Assembly: GCA_015485455.1 (NCBI GenBank)
Contig: WFTN01000567.1
Span: forward strand, 1-5,049
Reading direction: 5' to 3'
DNA length: 5,049 bases
Source of the DNA: Planctomycetota bacterium
GTDB taxonomy: Bacteria; Planctomycetota; GCA-002687715; DRQF01
The translations under genes and the position numbers were made by a program. Under the pieces are notes generated by a model. It had not been told where the DNA came from, made no database searches, and saw only the letters and a list, made by a program, of their open reading frames with translations. This document shows positions 1 through 5,049 of this stretch, one piece after another. Numbering within the stretch: the stretch's first letter is position 1; each line of letters begins with the position of its first letter.

Positions 1-352
1 GCATCGAAGCCATGTCGTCAATGGGATAAATGTCGAGTGGGTTGCAAGTCGCTACGGTCATGATCGCGCCATCGCACTTGAGACCGATGACTGTGTAGTT
101 GCGGGCGAATTGCTGTGGGATGCAATCGATGAAGGATTCAGGAACCTTGGTGTCAGCCAGAACATCCTTAAAAGGAATCCCGGCTGCTTCGGCGTAGAGG
201 CGGTTGAACTCCTCTTCCGTCATGATTCCCCGTCGTTGGACAATCTTGTCTAACGATTGTCCGGTGTCTTTCTCGATACGGAGACAGTCTTGAAGTGTAC
301 GTTCGTCCAGTTTCCCGGAATTTTCGAGTATGTCGAGGATCTGCGTGTTCAC
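1..352 (-). CDS. gspE: GspE-type type II secretion ATPase, N-terminal part (runs off window)
   Basis: Seen: a minus-strand frame of 117 codons, open to the window edge. It starts at a GTG (350-352). An in-frame TGA lies seven codons upstream and no ATG lies between them, so GTG is the only good start. A GGGAG stretch about 10 nt upstream can serve as the ribosome site. The first ~55 residues are a small helical region. From residue ~58 the protein matches the GspE/PilB N-terminal domain (T2SSE_N/MshEN type): GIPFKDV, then VPESFIDCIPQQFARNY near 70-86, then VIGLKCDG, MTVATCNPLD and IDDM. Known: GspE is the cytoplasmic hexameric ATPase that docks on GspL/GspF and drives pseudopilus assembly. 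The Walker A and B motifs lie outside the window, so ATPase activity cannot be checked here. The neighbouring gspD in the same orientation supports type II secretion. A type IV pilus PilB/MshE paralogue is the main alternative. Confidence 0.85.
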   Translation of the reverse strand, partial: MNTQILDILENSGKLDERTLQDCLRIEKDTGQSLDKIVQRRGIMTEEEFNRLYAEAAGIPFKDVLADTKVPESFIDCIPQQFARNYTVIGLKCDGAIMTVATCNPLDIYPIDDMASM

Positions 353-478
353 TGTCCCATGACTCCCTGGTCATCAATCTTTAGCAACGTGGCGCCACGA
401 GCCCAAAGACCCGTGACGCAACGCGAAAACAAGTTTGCCCAAGTGATGGAAACGTTCCTTCACTTCGACAGTGTGTAC
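353..478 (-). other. gspD-gspE intergenic spacer
   Basis: This is a 126-nt gap between the gspD stop and the gspE GTG start, on the same strand. I see no intrinsic terminator (no GC stem followed by a T run on the minus strand) and no convincing promoter, so co-transcription is the simplest reading. The spacer holds a perfect 12-bp palindrome, CGTGGCGCCACG, at 388-399. It has no loop, so it is more likely chance or a protein-binding site than a hairpin. The GGGAG ribosome site for gspE lies at its gspE-proximal end. Confidence 0.45.
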
Positions 479-2980
479 CTAAAGCCCACCAGACGTGGCT
501 GGTTTCGGCTTTGCACCAGCTAAACGCTTGCCAGCAGTAGCGGCCTTAGTCTTCATTTTGTCGACTTTGCTGCTCTGAGCCGCAATTGTTGTAGCGTCGT
601 CTTCAATGGTCAACGGGGCTGAGAATAGATCGGCCCCCGCAGGAACTGATCCTGCCTTGACACCGTCCCCTTGGGTTTCTTCATCGTCCCCTTCTTCATC
701 ACTCGACTTCTTGAGCGGTCGGGCGGGCTTGACCGGTATGCCTTCGGCGTTAGCTCCAGCATTGGGGTCAGTCAGAGTAATGCTCGGTTTGTATTGGGGC
801 AGATCCAAGTGGCCTGATGCTTCGATTGCTTCGATGTTAATTTCTTCATCATCCAATTCCAACTGTCGGAAATCCGGATCAACGATGTTGACTTGGCCGT
901 CCAACTTGGCGATTTCGAGTTTGCGCTCATAGGAGATACGTTCGAGTTCGTCAAAGTCATTGAGGATCGTTGGTGTGATAAAGACGTACAAGGTTGTTTT
1001 TTCATGTTGGGTTCCTGTATTGCGGAACAAGTAACCCAAGACTGGGATGTCCGACAAAAGAGGAATTCCCTGCACGGTTTGGCGCAGGTTGTCGGTGGTG
1101 AGTCCACCGATCACAACTGTGCGGCCACTTTGGACTGTGATGTTCGTTTCAATCTCCCGCGTTGACCTCTGAGGTGGCACGTTGGAGTTGGTCTGAACTC
1201 CGACAAAGGCTTGAACGCGCAAGAAGATATTGAGCCTCAAGTAGTTGTCGTTGGAGATTGTGGGTGAAATCGAAAGTTCCAGGTTCGCAGGTTGGTAACC
1301 GGTGAAAGAAGTCTGGTCACTGAACTGACCCTGGTTCGTAGCCGTTGTGGGAATTTCATCGCCCACGATGATGTGTGCTTCTTGGTTGTCGTTCACCAAG
1401 ATAGATGGCACGGAAACCAAGTTGCCTTTGACTGTTTGCTTGAACAACTGCACCAAAAGTGGCACTTCGATAAAGTTGGTGAAAACGCCGGTGACTAAAC
1501 CTTGGGCATCCAAATTGGGAACACGAACAAGGTCACTCAACATGTTGAGGCCCGTCGCTGTGCCACCGTTGGCATTGCCGCCGCCAGTTCCGGTTCCTCC
1601 CGTCGCGCCGCTATTGCGGTCTTCGATGGTGGAAAGGCCAAAGTTACTCACGCCAAAAAGGCCATCGCTACCGTTTTCGACCTGGGCAATTTCGACACCA
1701 ATATTTTCTAAATCGTTGTCCGACAACTCGGCGATGGCTGCCTGAACCAAGACTTGTGGCCGACGTTTGTCGAGCTTGGCAATGATGTCGGCGATTTCTT
1801 CAAAGCGATTGCGTGTGGCGGTGATCAACAATGAATTGGTGTTGGGGTCGGCAACGATGTTGACTTCGTTTTGATTGTTTTGATTGGTGTTGGATCGGCT
1901 GTTGGACCGTGAGCTTGATCTACCACCAGAGCCTGAGCCCCGAGTGCCCCGGTTATTACTGCTGCTGAGTAAATCTGTGAGGACGTCTTGGATGTCTTCG
2001 GCGTTGGTGTTTTTCAGCTCGTAGTAGTGAATGTTGCTGACGGATTCTGAAACTTCGGTGTCCAGGAGTTGCACCAAGCGTTTGATCTCACTCATGTATT
2101 CGTCCACTGCGTAGACGAGCAAGGTGTTATTCCGTGGGTCGGCAATAATTTTGGGTGCGGGCGTCTGATTCGAACCGCTACTTGTGGGGCGCCGGTTTCG
2201 GCTCGAAGATGATCGGCTACCGCCGCTGTTGCTGATTTCGGCCCGTACTTCGATCAAGTTTTCGATAATGGGGGCCAAGTCTTCTGCAACATGGTATTCC
2301 AAAGCGAGCTGCTCGAAATACAACTCATTTTCTGGGACAGGGACATCCATGGCCTGGATCATCTGGTAGATGGCCCAAACTGTGGGTGCGAAGTTAGCCA
2401 CCAAGAGGGAATTGGATTCTTCGATGGAGTGGACGAACCCCGCACGATGATCGGTGACGATATTTGCCAGCGCTCTTTGAGCTTTTTCTACTGGGATATA
2501 GCGGAGTCGAATCGTTGTCGCGACGATTTCTCCAACACGCCGCCGTTTTTGTTCGAGCTCCTCCAGAGAGACAAAGGTCGCCTTTTGTTTAAGCGATTGG
2601 GAGGTCTTGATGTCTTCAATCATCAAGACTTCTGTCTCCGGCGGTCCCACCGGCACGATGGCCATCTCGTGGGAGTAGAACAGCACTTGAAGGAAAGACA
2701 CCAAGTCTTCTCGCTTCAAGACCTTTTTGCCGATCATATTGATCTTCTTGTTTTGGATACGACGACTGTCATAGACAAAAGCTTTGCCAGTGAGCTGGGA
2801 GGCTAACTGAACGAATTTCTCAAATGGCATGCCGTCTTTTGAGAGAGCAAAGATAAAACGGTTGTCGTCTGTCTTCGTGGCAAGCTCGTTCGATTCTCCT
2901 TCGTCTTGCCCCATCAGTGGCAAACTCAAGAAACCAACAACAAGCATGAGGAGAGCGGTGCTGCCGCCAAAAATCTTCAT
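479..2980 (-). CDS. gspD: Type II secretion system secretin GspD
   Basis: Seen: 833 codons, ATG at 2978-2980, TAG stop at 479-481, GGAG about 10 nt upstream of the start. Residues 1-24 form a signal peptide (Lys, hydrophobic core, likely cleavage after LMG). Layout: N0 at ~40-123; three ring repeats, N1 ~152-213, N2 ~221-307 and N3 ~316-404, the last two with the repeated IIADPRNNTLLV / IVADPNTNSLLI strand; secretin beta-barrel domain ~405-673. Barrel hallmarks include VPSILVNDNQEAHIIVGDEIP at 524-544, VVIGGL at 622-627, SDIPVLGYLFR at 643-653 and LYVFITPTIL at 664-673. Known: GspD multimerises into the outer-membrane channel through which folded substrates leave the periplasm. Odd points: Ser/Arg/Asn-rich loops interrupt N2 (~250-274) and N3 (~339-371); a Gly/Asn/Thr-rich loop lies at ~456-478; and about 160 residues follow the barrel, first acidic, then Lys/Ala-rich. 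The adjacent gspE argues for T2SS over a pilus (PilQ) or type III secretin. Confidence 0.96.
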   Translation of the reverse strand: MKIFGGSTALLMLVVGFLSLPLMGQDEGESNELATKTDDNRFIFALSKDGMPFEKFVQLASQLTGKAFVYDSRRIQNKKINMIGKKVLKREDLVSFLQVLFYSHEMAIVPVGPPETEVLMIEDIKTSQSLKQKATFVSLEELEQKRRRVGEIVATTIRLRYIPVEKAQRALANIVTDHRAGFVHSIEESNSLLVANFAPTVWAIYQMIQAMDVPVPENELYFEQLALEYHVAEDLAPIIENLIEVRAEISNSGGSRSSSSRNRRPTSSGSNQTPAPKIIADPRNNTLLVYAVDEYMSEIKRLVQLLDTEVSESVSNIHYYELKNTNAEDIQDVLTDLLSSSNNRGTRGSGSGGRSSSRSNSRSNTNQNNQNEVNIVADPNTNSLLITATRNRFEEIADIIAKLDKRRPQVLVQAAIAELSDNDLENIGVEIAQVENGSDGLFGVSNFGLSTIEDRNSGATGGTGTGGGNANGGTATGLNMLSDLVRVPNLDAQGLVTGVFTNFIEVPLLVQLFKQTVKGNLVSVPSILVNDNQEAHIIVGDEIPTTATNQGQFSDQTSFTGYQPANLELSISPTISNDNYLRLNIFLRVQAFVGVQTNSNVPPQRSTREIETNITVQSGRTVVIGGLTTDNLRQTVQGIPLLSDIPVLGYLFRNTGTQHEKTTLYVFITPTILNDFDELERISYERKLEIAKLDGQVNIVDPDFRQLELDDEEINIEAIEASGHLDLPQYKPSITLTDPNAGANAEGIPVKPARPLKKSSDEEGDDEETQGDGVKAGSVPAGADLFSAPLTIEDDATTIAAQSSKVDKMKTKAATAGKRLAGAKPKPATSGGL

Positions 2981-3019
2981 CTCACAATGTCTCCGCCGAT
3001 ATTCCGGTCTTTGAGGCGT

Positions 3020-3025
3020 ATTCTA
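3020..3025 (-). promoter_or_regulatory. Possible gspD -10 element
   Basis: On the minus strand this reads TAGAAT, one mismatch from the TATAAT consensus, about 40 nt upstream of the gspD ATG. No good -35 box lies at the right distance; 17 nt upstream there is only a T-rich TTTTTC. This is a weak prediction from consensus alone. Confidence 0.2.
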
Positions 3026-3175
3026 CTGGGGAACGAGACTTAGAAAAACTATGTCTTCAACGAGGTCAGACGCCGCCGAAGCAGGTCTATTCCAACCAGA
3101 TCAGAACTTTCAGTCGCGATTTTCCCTTGTTGGCTGCTTTGTCCTTCACCAACACGTTGTGACAGTAACGAATTC

Positions 3176-3200
3176 AGTTCAGTTTCGCCTCCCCTGAACT
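3176..3200. repeat. Inverted repeat, possible operator
   Basis: A perfect 7-bp inverted repeat: AGTTCAG at 3176-3182 and CTGAACT at 3194-3200, separated by 11 nt. It lies between the two divergent start codons, about 200 nt upstream of gspD and 125 nt upstream of the EIIA gene. No T run follows the right arm, so it is not an intrinsic terminator. It could be a regulator binding site or a chance repeat; the sequence does not decide. Confidence 0.3.
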
Positions 3201-3268
3201 TGGTAAATCCGCAATATGTTTAGAGTTTCGTCACATTTATTCTCATCGGGATTGTACCGAAGGAAGTT

Positions 3269-3295
3269 GAGTATCTCCTCTTTTTGCTATGTTTT
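3269..3295 (+). promoter_or_regulatory. Possible promoter of the EIIA gene
   Basis: TTGAGT (3269-3274) is followed after 15 nt by TATGTT (3290-3295). The latter is preceded by TGC, giving an extended -10 (TGnTATGTT) that could make up for the short spacer. It sits about 30 nt upstream of the EIIA start codon, so the leader would be short. Prediction from consensus only. Confidence 0.3.
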
Positions 3296-3325
3296 GTTGA
3301 GCACGAAAAGAGGATCCGCTAATTC

Positions 3326-3799
3326 ATGAGTTTGATCGATATCTTAAGCCCCAACCGAATCCTTCTGCGACCGAATTGTGGCAGCAAAGAAGAGCTTTTG
3401 GCCATCATGGTCACCCGGATCGCTGAGGGGTTTCCAGGTGCAGAATTTGTTGATCAGAGAGCTTTACTGCAAGCGGTCTTGGATCGTGAAAACCAACTGA
3501 GTACCGGGCTACAGGATGGGATCGCCATCCCTCATGGCATGATTGGGCAAGATATCGACACTGTGGGTGCCTTGGCCATCATTCCTCAAGGGCTGGAATT
3601 TGCTTCCATGGATGGGCAGCCAGCGGTCTTTGTCCTCATGTTGTTGTTCGCGGACAACGAAAGTGGGCGTGCTCAGCACCTGGGTCTTTTGGCGGAAACG
3701 GTGGAATCTTTCACGAATGCTCAGATTCGCCGGGCACTTTTAGGAGCCGCATCCCCAGAAGATGTTTGGCGAGGTCTCTTTGGATCCAGGTTTCAGTAA
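3326..3799 (+). CDS. Stand-alone PTS EIIA domain protein (fructose/PtsN type)
   Basis: Seen: 157 residues, ATG at 3326, AAGAGGA about 12 nt upstream (spacing a little long), TAA stop. The whole protein is one PTS EIIA type-2 domain of ordinary length. It has an N-terminal segment with SKEELLAIMVTRI near 20-31, ALLQAVLDRENQLSTGLQDG near 46-65, the active-site motif IAIPHG with His70, a hydrophobic strand VFVLMLLFA near 101-109, and a second conserved His118 in QHLGLLAE. Known: such domains accept phosphate from HPr or NPr on the active-site His, then pass it to an EIIB or act as a regulator, as PtsN (EIIA-Ntr) does. No EIIB/EIIC, HPr, rpoN or hpf gene is visible nearby, so a regulatory PtsN-like role is more likely than sugar uptake, but this is inference. 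It is divergent from gspD and followed by an HU-like gene, with no evident functional link to either. Confidence 0.9.
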   Translation: MSLIDILSPNRILLRPNCGSKEELLAIMVTRIAEGFPGAEFVDQRALLQAVLDRENQLSTGLQDGIAIPHGMIGQDIDTVGALAIIPQGLEFASMDGQPAVFVLMLLFADNESGRAQHLGLLAETVESFTNAQIRRALLGAASPEDVWRGLFGSRFQ

Positions 3800-4074
3800 T
3801 ATTATTAAGTTTCACATTTGCATTGACTTAGAACGATCCTGCTCGGCGTGGGCGGTGCTGAGATCACCCCGATTTGCCCTAAAACTCGATTCTCTAAGGA
3901 CTTCTGTGAATCAGGCCGAAGCGATGTTCTGCAAGAATTTTGCAAAGGCAATTGATCCCTCCGCGCGTGCTCGTGTATAGTGCTATTGATATCAAGGGCT
4001 TATGAAAGTTCGGACCAAGATCAGGGCGGTATGTGACCGCCATCCAACCAACTTTCGCGCCGCGGAGGATATGC
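3800..4074 (+). other. Intergenic region upstream of the HU-like gene
   Basis: This is 275 nt with no credible gene. The left part, next to the EIIA stop, is AT-rich, but I find no GC stem with a T run that would terminate the EIIA transcript. The right part holds a good sigma-70-like promoter (3952-3981) and the HU-like gene's leader, about 85-90 nt, ending in a GGAGG ribosome site. Confidence 0.5.
3952..3981 (+). promoter_or_regulatory. Sigma-70-like promoter of the HU-like gene
   Basis: TTGATC (-35, 3952-3957) and TATAGT (-10, 3976-3981) are separated by 18 nt. The -35 matches TTGACA at four of six positions and the -10 matches TATAAT at five of six. Transcription would start near 3988, leaving a leader of about 87 nt before the ATG at 4075. 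This is the best promoter-like site in the window, predicted from consensus only. Confidence 0.5.
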
Positions 4075-4077
4075 ATG
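4064..4077 (+). promoter_or_regulatory. Ribosome site that fixes the HU-like start
   Basis: GGAGG at 4064-4068 lies 6 nt before the ATG at 4075-4077. The overlapping ATG at 4071 is in another frame and stops after six codons. An in-frame GTG at 4033 would add 14 residues unlike any HU N-terminus. The ATG at 4075 gives MTTVTKKEL, the normal HU/IHF beginning. Confidence 0.75.
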
Positions 4078-4518
4078 ACCACGGTGACTAAAAAAGAACT
4101 GGCCTACCGCATCTCGGAAAAGACCGGCCAAAAGAAGGTTGTGATCAAGAGGATCATCCAATCTTTCATTGACGAGATCATTGACGAGTTAGCGCAGGGA
4201 AATCGACTCGAGTTTCGGGAATTCGGAGTCTTCGAAATCAAAACAAGGGCCGCGCGCAAAGCGCGCAATCCACGTACCGGTGTGCGGGTCGATGTGCCCA
4301 GCAAATCGGTTGTGCATTTCAAAGCCGGTCGCCTCATGAAAGAGCGTGTTCAAGCCGGCAACGAAAAGCTGCAACTGGAATCCGGTATTCCTGCCACGGG
4401 GGATAACAATTCGCCGTCGCCAACGCGCACCATAGAGCCAGCGGCTGGAACTCAGGCGCCCCAATCCATGGAAACACCGAGTCTGCCCAGTGATGGAAAT
4501 GATAGCCATGCGAGCTAG
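4075..4518 (+). CDS. HU/IHF-family DNA-binding protein with C-terminal extension
   Basis: Seen: 147 residues from the ATG at 4075 to TAG at 4516-4518. Residues 1-~92 form a full HU/IHF fold: TKKELAYRISEKTG at the start, the helical dimerisation part with FIDEIIDELAQGNRLEF, then the signature FGVFEIKTRAARKARNPRTG at 50-69. The Arg-rich arm ends in Asn-Pro, the proline expected to wedge into bent DNA. The core ends with VDVPSKSVVHFKAGRLMKERV. Known: HU/IHF dimers bend and compact DNA and assist recombination, replication and transcription. Odd: the usual family length is about 90-100 residues; here about 50 more follow, rich in Pro, Ser, Thr and Gly with few charges, probably disordered. Whether the protein is HU-like (non-specific) or IHF-like (site-specific) cannot be told. 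It has its own promoter and is probably monocistronic; IS256 debris lies immediately downstream. Confidence 0.93.
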   Translation: MTTVTKKELAYRISEKTGQKKVVIKRIIQSFIDEIIDELAQGNRLEFREFGVFEIKTRAARKARNPRTGVRVDVPSKSVVHFKAGRLMKERVQAGNEKLQLESGIPATGDNNSPSPTRTIEPAAGTQAPQSMETPSLPSDGNDSHAS

Positions 4519-4586
4519 CCGAATGGTTGGCCACTTGGTGTCGGATCTAGCCCATGTCGGGGGGATGTCCCTATTTCCGTTGAAAT

Positions 4587-4852
4587 GAGATGACATCGGT
4601 GGTTCCGGGTAACCTGGAGTTGAATCACAACCAGAAACCCAAGGAGGAACCACCGTGTCAAAGAAGAAGTACCGCAAGAAGACGACCAAGTCCAGAAGAA
4701 AGCCAATAACGAAGGAATCGGGTCGCGTAGTCTCGGCGCAAGATGGCGTCATCCAGCTTGCCTTTCCCATTCCTCAGATTCTCGCTGCAACCCATGGTGC
4801 CATTGAGGCACTTTGCGGTGAAGCGGGACTGTTGGTCATGAAGGCGCTGATG
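4587..4852 (+). mobile_element. IS256-type insertion sequence, truncated left end
   Basis: This segment holds the leader and the first 66 codons of an IS256-family transposase, then stops abruptly where a minus-strand IS256-type 3' end begins. The outer boundary is a guess: GAGATGACAT at 4587 resembles the GAGATATG at 4852, where the inverted neighbour would end. The element could also begin farther left, around 4557 in the G-rich stretch. No terminal repeat or target duplication can be confirmed, because the other end is missing from the window. Confidence 0.55.
4591..4660 (+). promoter_or_regulatory. Long imperfect hairpin masking the transposase ribosome site and start
   Basis: The left arm pairs with the right arm as follows: TGACA (4591-4595) with TGTCA (4656-4660); CGGTGGTTCC (4597-4606) with GGAACCACCG (4646-4655); GGGT (4607-4610) with ACCC (4637-4640); CTGG (4614-4617) with CCAG (4631-4634); TTG (4620-4622) with CAA (4628-4630); terminal loop AATCA. 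That is 26 pairs with small bulges. The Shine-Dalgarno AAGGAGG (4641-4647) is partly in the asymmetric bulge and partly paired, and the GTG start (4655-4657) is in the stem. Known: several insertion sequences, such as IS10 and IS50, use leader structure to suppress transposase translation from read-through transcripts. A similar role here is inference. Confidence 0.6.
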
Positions 4853-5035
4853 AGATATGTTCAAGAGTTGTGTTTGAGATTTGAATTAGGCGGCGCTCCT
4901 CTCCTCAATAATCCCGTCAATAAAACGATGCCCAGCGACCAGTTTGAGGAGCTGGGCAGCACCGTTGAGTTTTCTCCATTTCTTCTCGGCGCAAAGCGCC
5001 AGCTTGAAGACCATTGCCAAACAAGCCTTTCTTGA
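4655..5035 (+). pseudogene. IS256-family transposase, N-terminal fragment in a chimeric ORF
   Basis: Seen: the frame starts at GTG (4655) with a perfect AAGGAGG 7 nt upstream and stops with TGA at 5033-5035 (126 codons). Only residues 1-66 look real: a Lys/Arg-rich start, then SGRVVSAQDGVIQLAFPIP and a helix ending EAGLLVMKALM. This matches the opening of planctomycete-type IS256/Mutator transposases as I recall them, where an EEVEQL-like segment normally follows. After Met66 (4850-4852) the similarity ends. Residues 67-126 are antisense read-through of a minus-strand transposase 3' end, so they are not a domain. Full-length members have about 400 residues with a DDE catalytic core; this fragment has none and cannot be an active transposase. 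The family call rests on remembered patterns and on the neighbouring fragment. Confidence 0.7.
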
Positions 5036-5049
5036 TCCTGATCCTTTGG
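4852..5049 (-). mobile_element. IS256-type insertion sequence, right end (continues past window)
   Basis: This segment holds the 3' end of a minus-strand IS256-type transposase gene plus 34 nt beyond its stop. It begins at the point where the plus-strand fragment loses similarity. GAGATATGTTCAAG at 4852 is a plausible terminal repeat, since several IS256-family ends begin with GAG. The other end lies outside the window, so whether the element is intact is unknown. Confidence 0.55.
4886..5049 (-). CDS. IS256-family transposase, C-terminal end (partial)
   Basis: Seen: a minus-strand frame open from the window edge to a TAA (complement of 4886-4888), 53 residues visible. It reads KGSGSRKACLAMVFKLALCA, then EKKWRKLNGAAQLLKLVAGH, then RFIDGIIEERSAA and stop. 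The pattern GSRKA..AMVFKL...AEK.WR.LNG...L...V.G..F.DG is the usual C-terminal tail of IS256/Mutator transposases. Known: these are DDE enzymes that move the element by a copy-out route. The catalytic residues lie outside the window. It is convergent with the plus-strand N-terminal fragment and cannot be its own missing half, because it lies in the opposite orientation, unless an inversion took place. Confidence 0.75.
   Translation of the reverse strand, partial: KGSGSRKACLAMVFKLALCAEKKWRKLNGAAQLLKLVAGHRFIDGIIEERSAA

Larger units (their letters stand above)
2981..3325. other. Divergent intergenic region between gspD and the EIIA gene
   Basis: This is 345 nt without a credible gene, between the divergent gspD (minus) and EIIA (plus) genes, so it must hold the promoters for both. 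It contains a weak -10-like TAGAAT for gspD (complement of 3020-3025, about 40 nt from its start codon), an extended -10-like element for the EIIA gene near 3287-3295, and a perfect 7-bp inverted repeat at 3176-3200. I see no tRNA, no riboswitch consensus and no terminator. Confidence 0.6.

Noticed and set aside
168..377. Minus-strand ATG ORF overlapping the gspE start.
   Set aside because: It is an out-of-frame, Arg-rich shadow; the GTG frame carries the clear GspE N-terminal domain.
388..399. CGTGGCGCCACG palindrome in the gspD-gspE spacer, as a terminator.
   Set aside because: It has no loop and no T run on either strand, so it cannot be an intrinsic terminator.
2291..2806. Plus-strand ORF of 171 codons inside gspD.
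   Set aside because: It is antisense to the conserved N-terminal domains of gspD and has no family resemblance.
3854..3870. GGTGCTGAGATCACCCC resembles the start of a thi-box (TPP riboswitch).
   Set aside because: The second conserved part of the TPP aptamer (the CCTGATCTGGNTAATNCC-type core) is absent downstream, and the next gene is not a thiamine gene.
4033..4074. In-frame GTG start 14 codons upstream of the HU-like ATG.
   Set aside because: It has no ribosome site and gives an N-terminus unlike HU. The GGAGG at 4064-4068 is correctly spaced for the ATG at 4075.
4252..4266. GCGCGC-AAA-GCGCGC perfect hairpin inside the HU-like gene.
   Set aside because: It follows from the coding of Ala-Arg-Lys-Ala-Arg in the conserved basic arm, and has no T run or other regulatory context.
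4189..4770. Minus-strand ORF of 193 codons opposite the HU-like gene and the IS leader.
   Set aside because: It lies antisense to the well-supported HU-like gene and shows no recognisable domain; its composition is that of a shadow frame.
4988..5000. GGCGC-AAA-GCGCC hairpin near the right edge.
   Set aside because: It lies inside the minus-strand transposase coding region, has no T run, and is short enough to be chance.

Overview
The window looks like part of a moderate-GC, Gram-negative-type bacterial chromosome, most likely a planctomycete or a relative. This rests on the style of the type II secretion genes (a secretin with very Ser/Arg/Asn-rich loops, next to an ATPase gene with a GTG start), an HU-like protein with a long low-complexity tail, and the IS256-family remnants. 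The taxonomic placement is inference; no rRNA or other marker gene is present.

Left part (1-2980, minus strand): a type II secretion cluster. gspD (2980 to 479) encodes a complete 833-residue outer-membrane secretin. It is followed after 126 nt by the start of gspE (352 to 1, running off the window), the cytoplasmic assembly ATPase. Both read the same way and are probably co-transcribed. GspD forms the exit channel and GspE powers assembly of the pseudopilus.

Middle (2981-4518): a 345-nt divergent intergenic region separates gspD from a plus-strand gene for a stand-alone PTS EIIA domain of the fructose/PtsN type (3326-3799), with the phosphorylatable His in an IPHG motif. A non-coding gap of 275 nt carries a good sigma-70-like promoter (3952-3981). 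It leads to an HU/IHF-family DNA-binding protein (4075-4518) with about 50 extra C-terminal residues rich in Pro, Ser and Thr.

Right part (4519-5049): mobile-element debris. A plus-strand fragment carries the leader and first 66 codons of an IS256/Mutator-type transposase (4655-4852). It is cut off abruptly by the 3' end of another IS256-type transposase gene lying on the minus strand (stop at 4886, continuing past 5049). The long plus-strand reading frame 4655-5035 is therefore a chimera: a true transposase N-terminus joined to antisense read-through. The leader of the plus-strand fragment can fold into a long imperfect hairpin (4591-4660, 26 base pairs) that encloses the Shine-Dalgarno sequence and puts the GTG start in the stem. 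This is the most striking non-coding structure in the window.

I see no rRNA, tRNA or CRISPR array, and no convincing intrinsic terminator. I did not find a clearly new biological system. The items best worth a second look are the nested IS256 remnants, the start-codon-masking hairpin, and the unusual loops and tail of GspD.
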